Assembly: GCA_965262365.1 (NCBI GenBank)
Contig: OZ253541.1
Coordinates: 4,960,001-5,024,000, forward strand
Direction: 5' to 3'
From: UBA6522 sp965262365
Lineage (GTDB): Bacteria; Pseudomonadota; Gammaproteobacteria; Steroidobacterales; Rariloculaceae
Length of the DNA stretch: 64,000 bases
A program made the position numbers and the translations under genes. The notes under the pieces are model-generated. The model was not told the DNA's origin. It was given only the letters and a program-made list of their open reading frames with translations, and made no database searches. Positions 63,680 to 64,000 of this stretch are shown here, piece by piece (the stretch's first letter is position 1; the number at the start of each line of letters is the position of its first letter).

Positions 63680-63830
63680 TGCGGTAGCGTGCAGCGCGGC
63701 GCGCGCGCCTCAAACCACGCGTGATCGGAACCGTCGGCCTGCACCAGCTCCCCCAGACACGCCCGCCGCGGACGCCGTTGATGAACCCGTCCGGAGCCCT
63801 CCGAGGCCACTTGCGCCACGTCGTTGCGGG
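63680..63830 (-). pseudogene. ISNCY-like transposase fragment
   Basis: The minus strand encodes RACLGELVQADGSDHAWFEA then RAPRCTL. GELVQxDGSxHxWFExRxPxCTL is the segment around the first catalytic Asp of ISNCY transposases. The sequence on both sides is in other frames or unrelated. Confidence 0.6.
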
Positions 63831-63943
63831 CGGGAACGCCGTGGCAGGCCAACTGCAGCACAGGCTGCAGCCGCCGCGAAATTGACGAAGTAGACGCAAT
63901 AGACGAATATGACAATGTGGCAACTAAGCTTGGGAGAACGTTC

Positions 63944-64000
63944 ATGACACCGACCGAGCTCGTGCAGGCGCGCGAACTGCAAGACGTGCTTCATGACGCC
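63944..64000 (+). CDS. Start of an unknown gene (cut by window edge)
   Basis: After GGGAG at 63931-63935 the ATG at 63944 gives MTPTELVQARELQDVLHDA, open to the window end. A weak promoter-like TTGACG is at 63882-63887. Nineteen residues are too few to name a family. Confidence 0.45.
   Translation, partial: MTPTELVQARELQDVLHDA

Overview
The window is G+C-rich DNA with a Gram-negative gene set: a TonB-dependent receptor, lipoproteins, autotransporter pieces, periplasmic thioredoxins, SEL1 proteins and an ApbE remnant. A marine or host-associated gammaproteobacterium is the best guess, but no rRNA or other marker gene is present to prove it. I recognised no tRNA, rRNA or CRISPR array.

Bases 1-20000 are mostly intact. 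A truncated cytochrome P450 converges on a LuxR-type regulator. After a small gene graveyard (Fic, kexin-like protease and HNH fragments, 2190-2840) and an 18-bp tandem repeat come a TonB-dependent receptor and three TlpA-like thioredoxins, two of them near-identical paralogues. On the minus strand lie a haloperoxidase-like lipoprotein and two near-identical FG-GAP/ASPIC-UnbV lipoproteins. A small scar between these two still holds pieces of the genes deleted after a tandem duplication. An AbrB/PIN toxin-antitoxin pair, whose toxin has an in-frame stop, and an M16 metalloprotease follow.

Bases 20000-55000 are a mosaic of intact secreted-protein genes and many eroded ones. The intact part is a family of modular exported proteins that share one module (Spondin-type, Ig-like, and a large protein with an HELMH motif), a Gly-rich lipoprotein with a TPR partner, and a SEL1 protein. 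The eroded part comprises a Calx-beta autotransporter, a metzincin/LRR protein, a DUF4143 ATPase, ApbE/DUF3570, a haem-binding CxxCH protein with a DUF1501 partner, an IS66 transposase and several toxins. Most lesions are internal deletions that join distant parts of one gene or of two different genes. Copies of a kexin-like S8/P-domain protease remnant recur at four places. An A+T-rich stretch (41470-42830) looks foreign. Defence or stress modules are an AAA15 ATPase with a DUF4276 partner (carrying a nonsense codon), XRE-ImmA with a PIN-like partner, and ParDE with a truncated toxin.

Bases 55000-64000 hold an apparently complete four-gene transposon of 3503 bp (DUF6431-like protein, DD35E transposase, ExeA/TnsC-like ATPase, small protein). 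It has TGTTGTT ends and a 5-bp target duplication ACGCC, and it sits inside a PDZ/M48-like gene whose reading frame is restored if the element is removed. An intact AbiEi/AbiEii pair, a FitA antitoxin with a toxin cut off by a 303-bp repeat, a YecA/SEC-C protein and an ISNCY-like transposase scrap complete the window.
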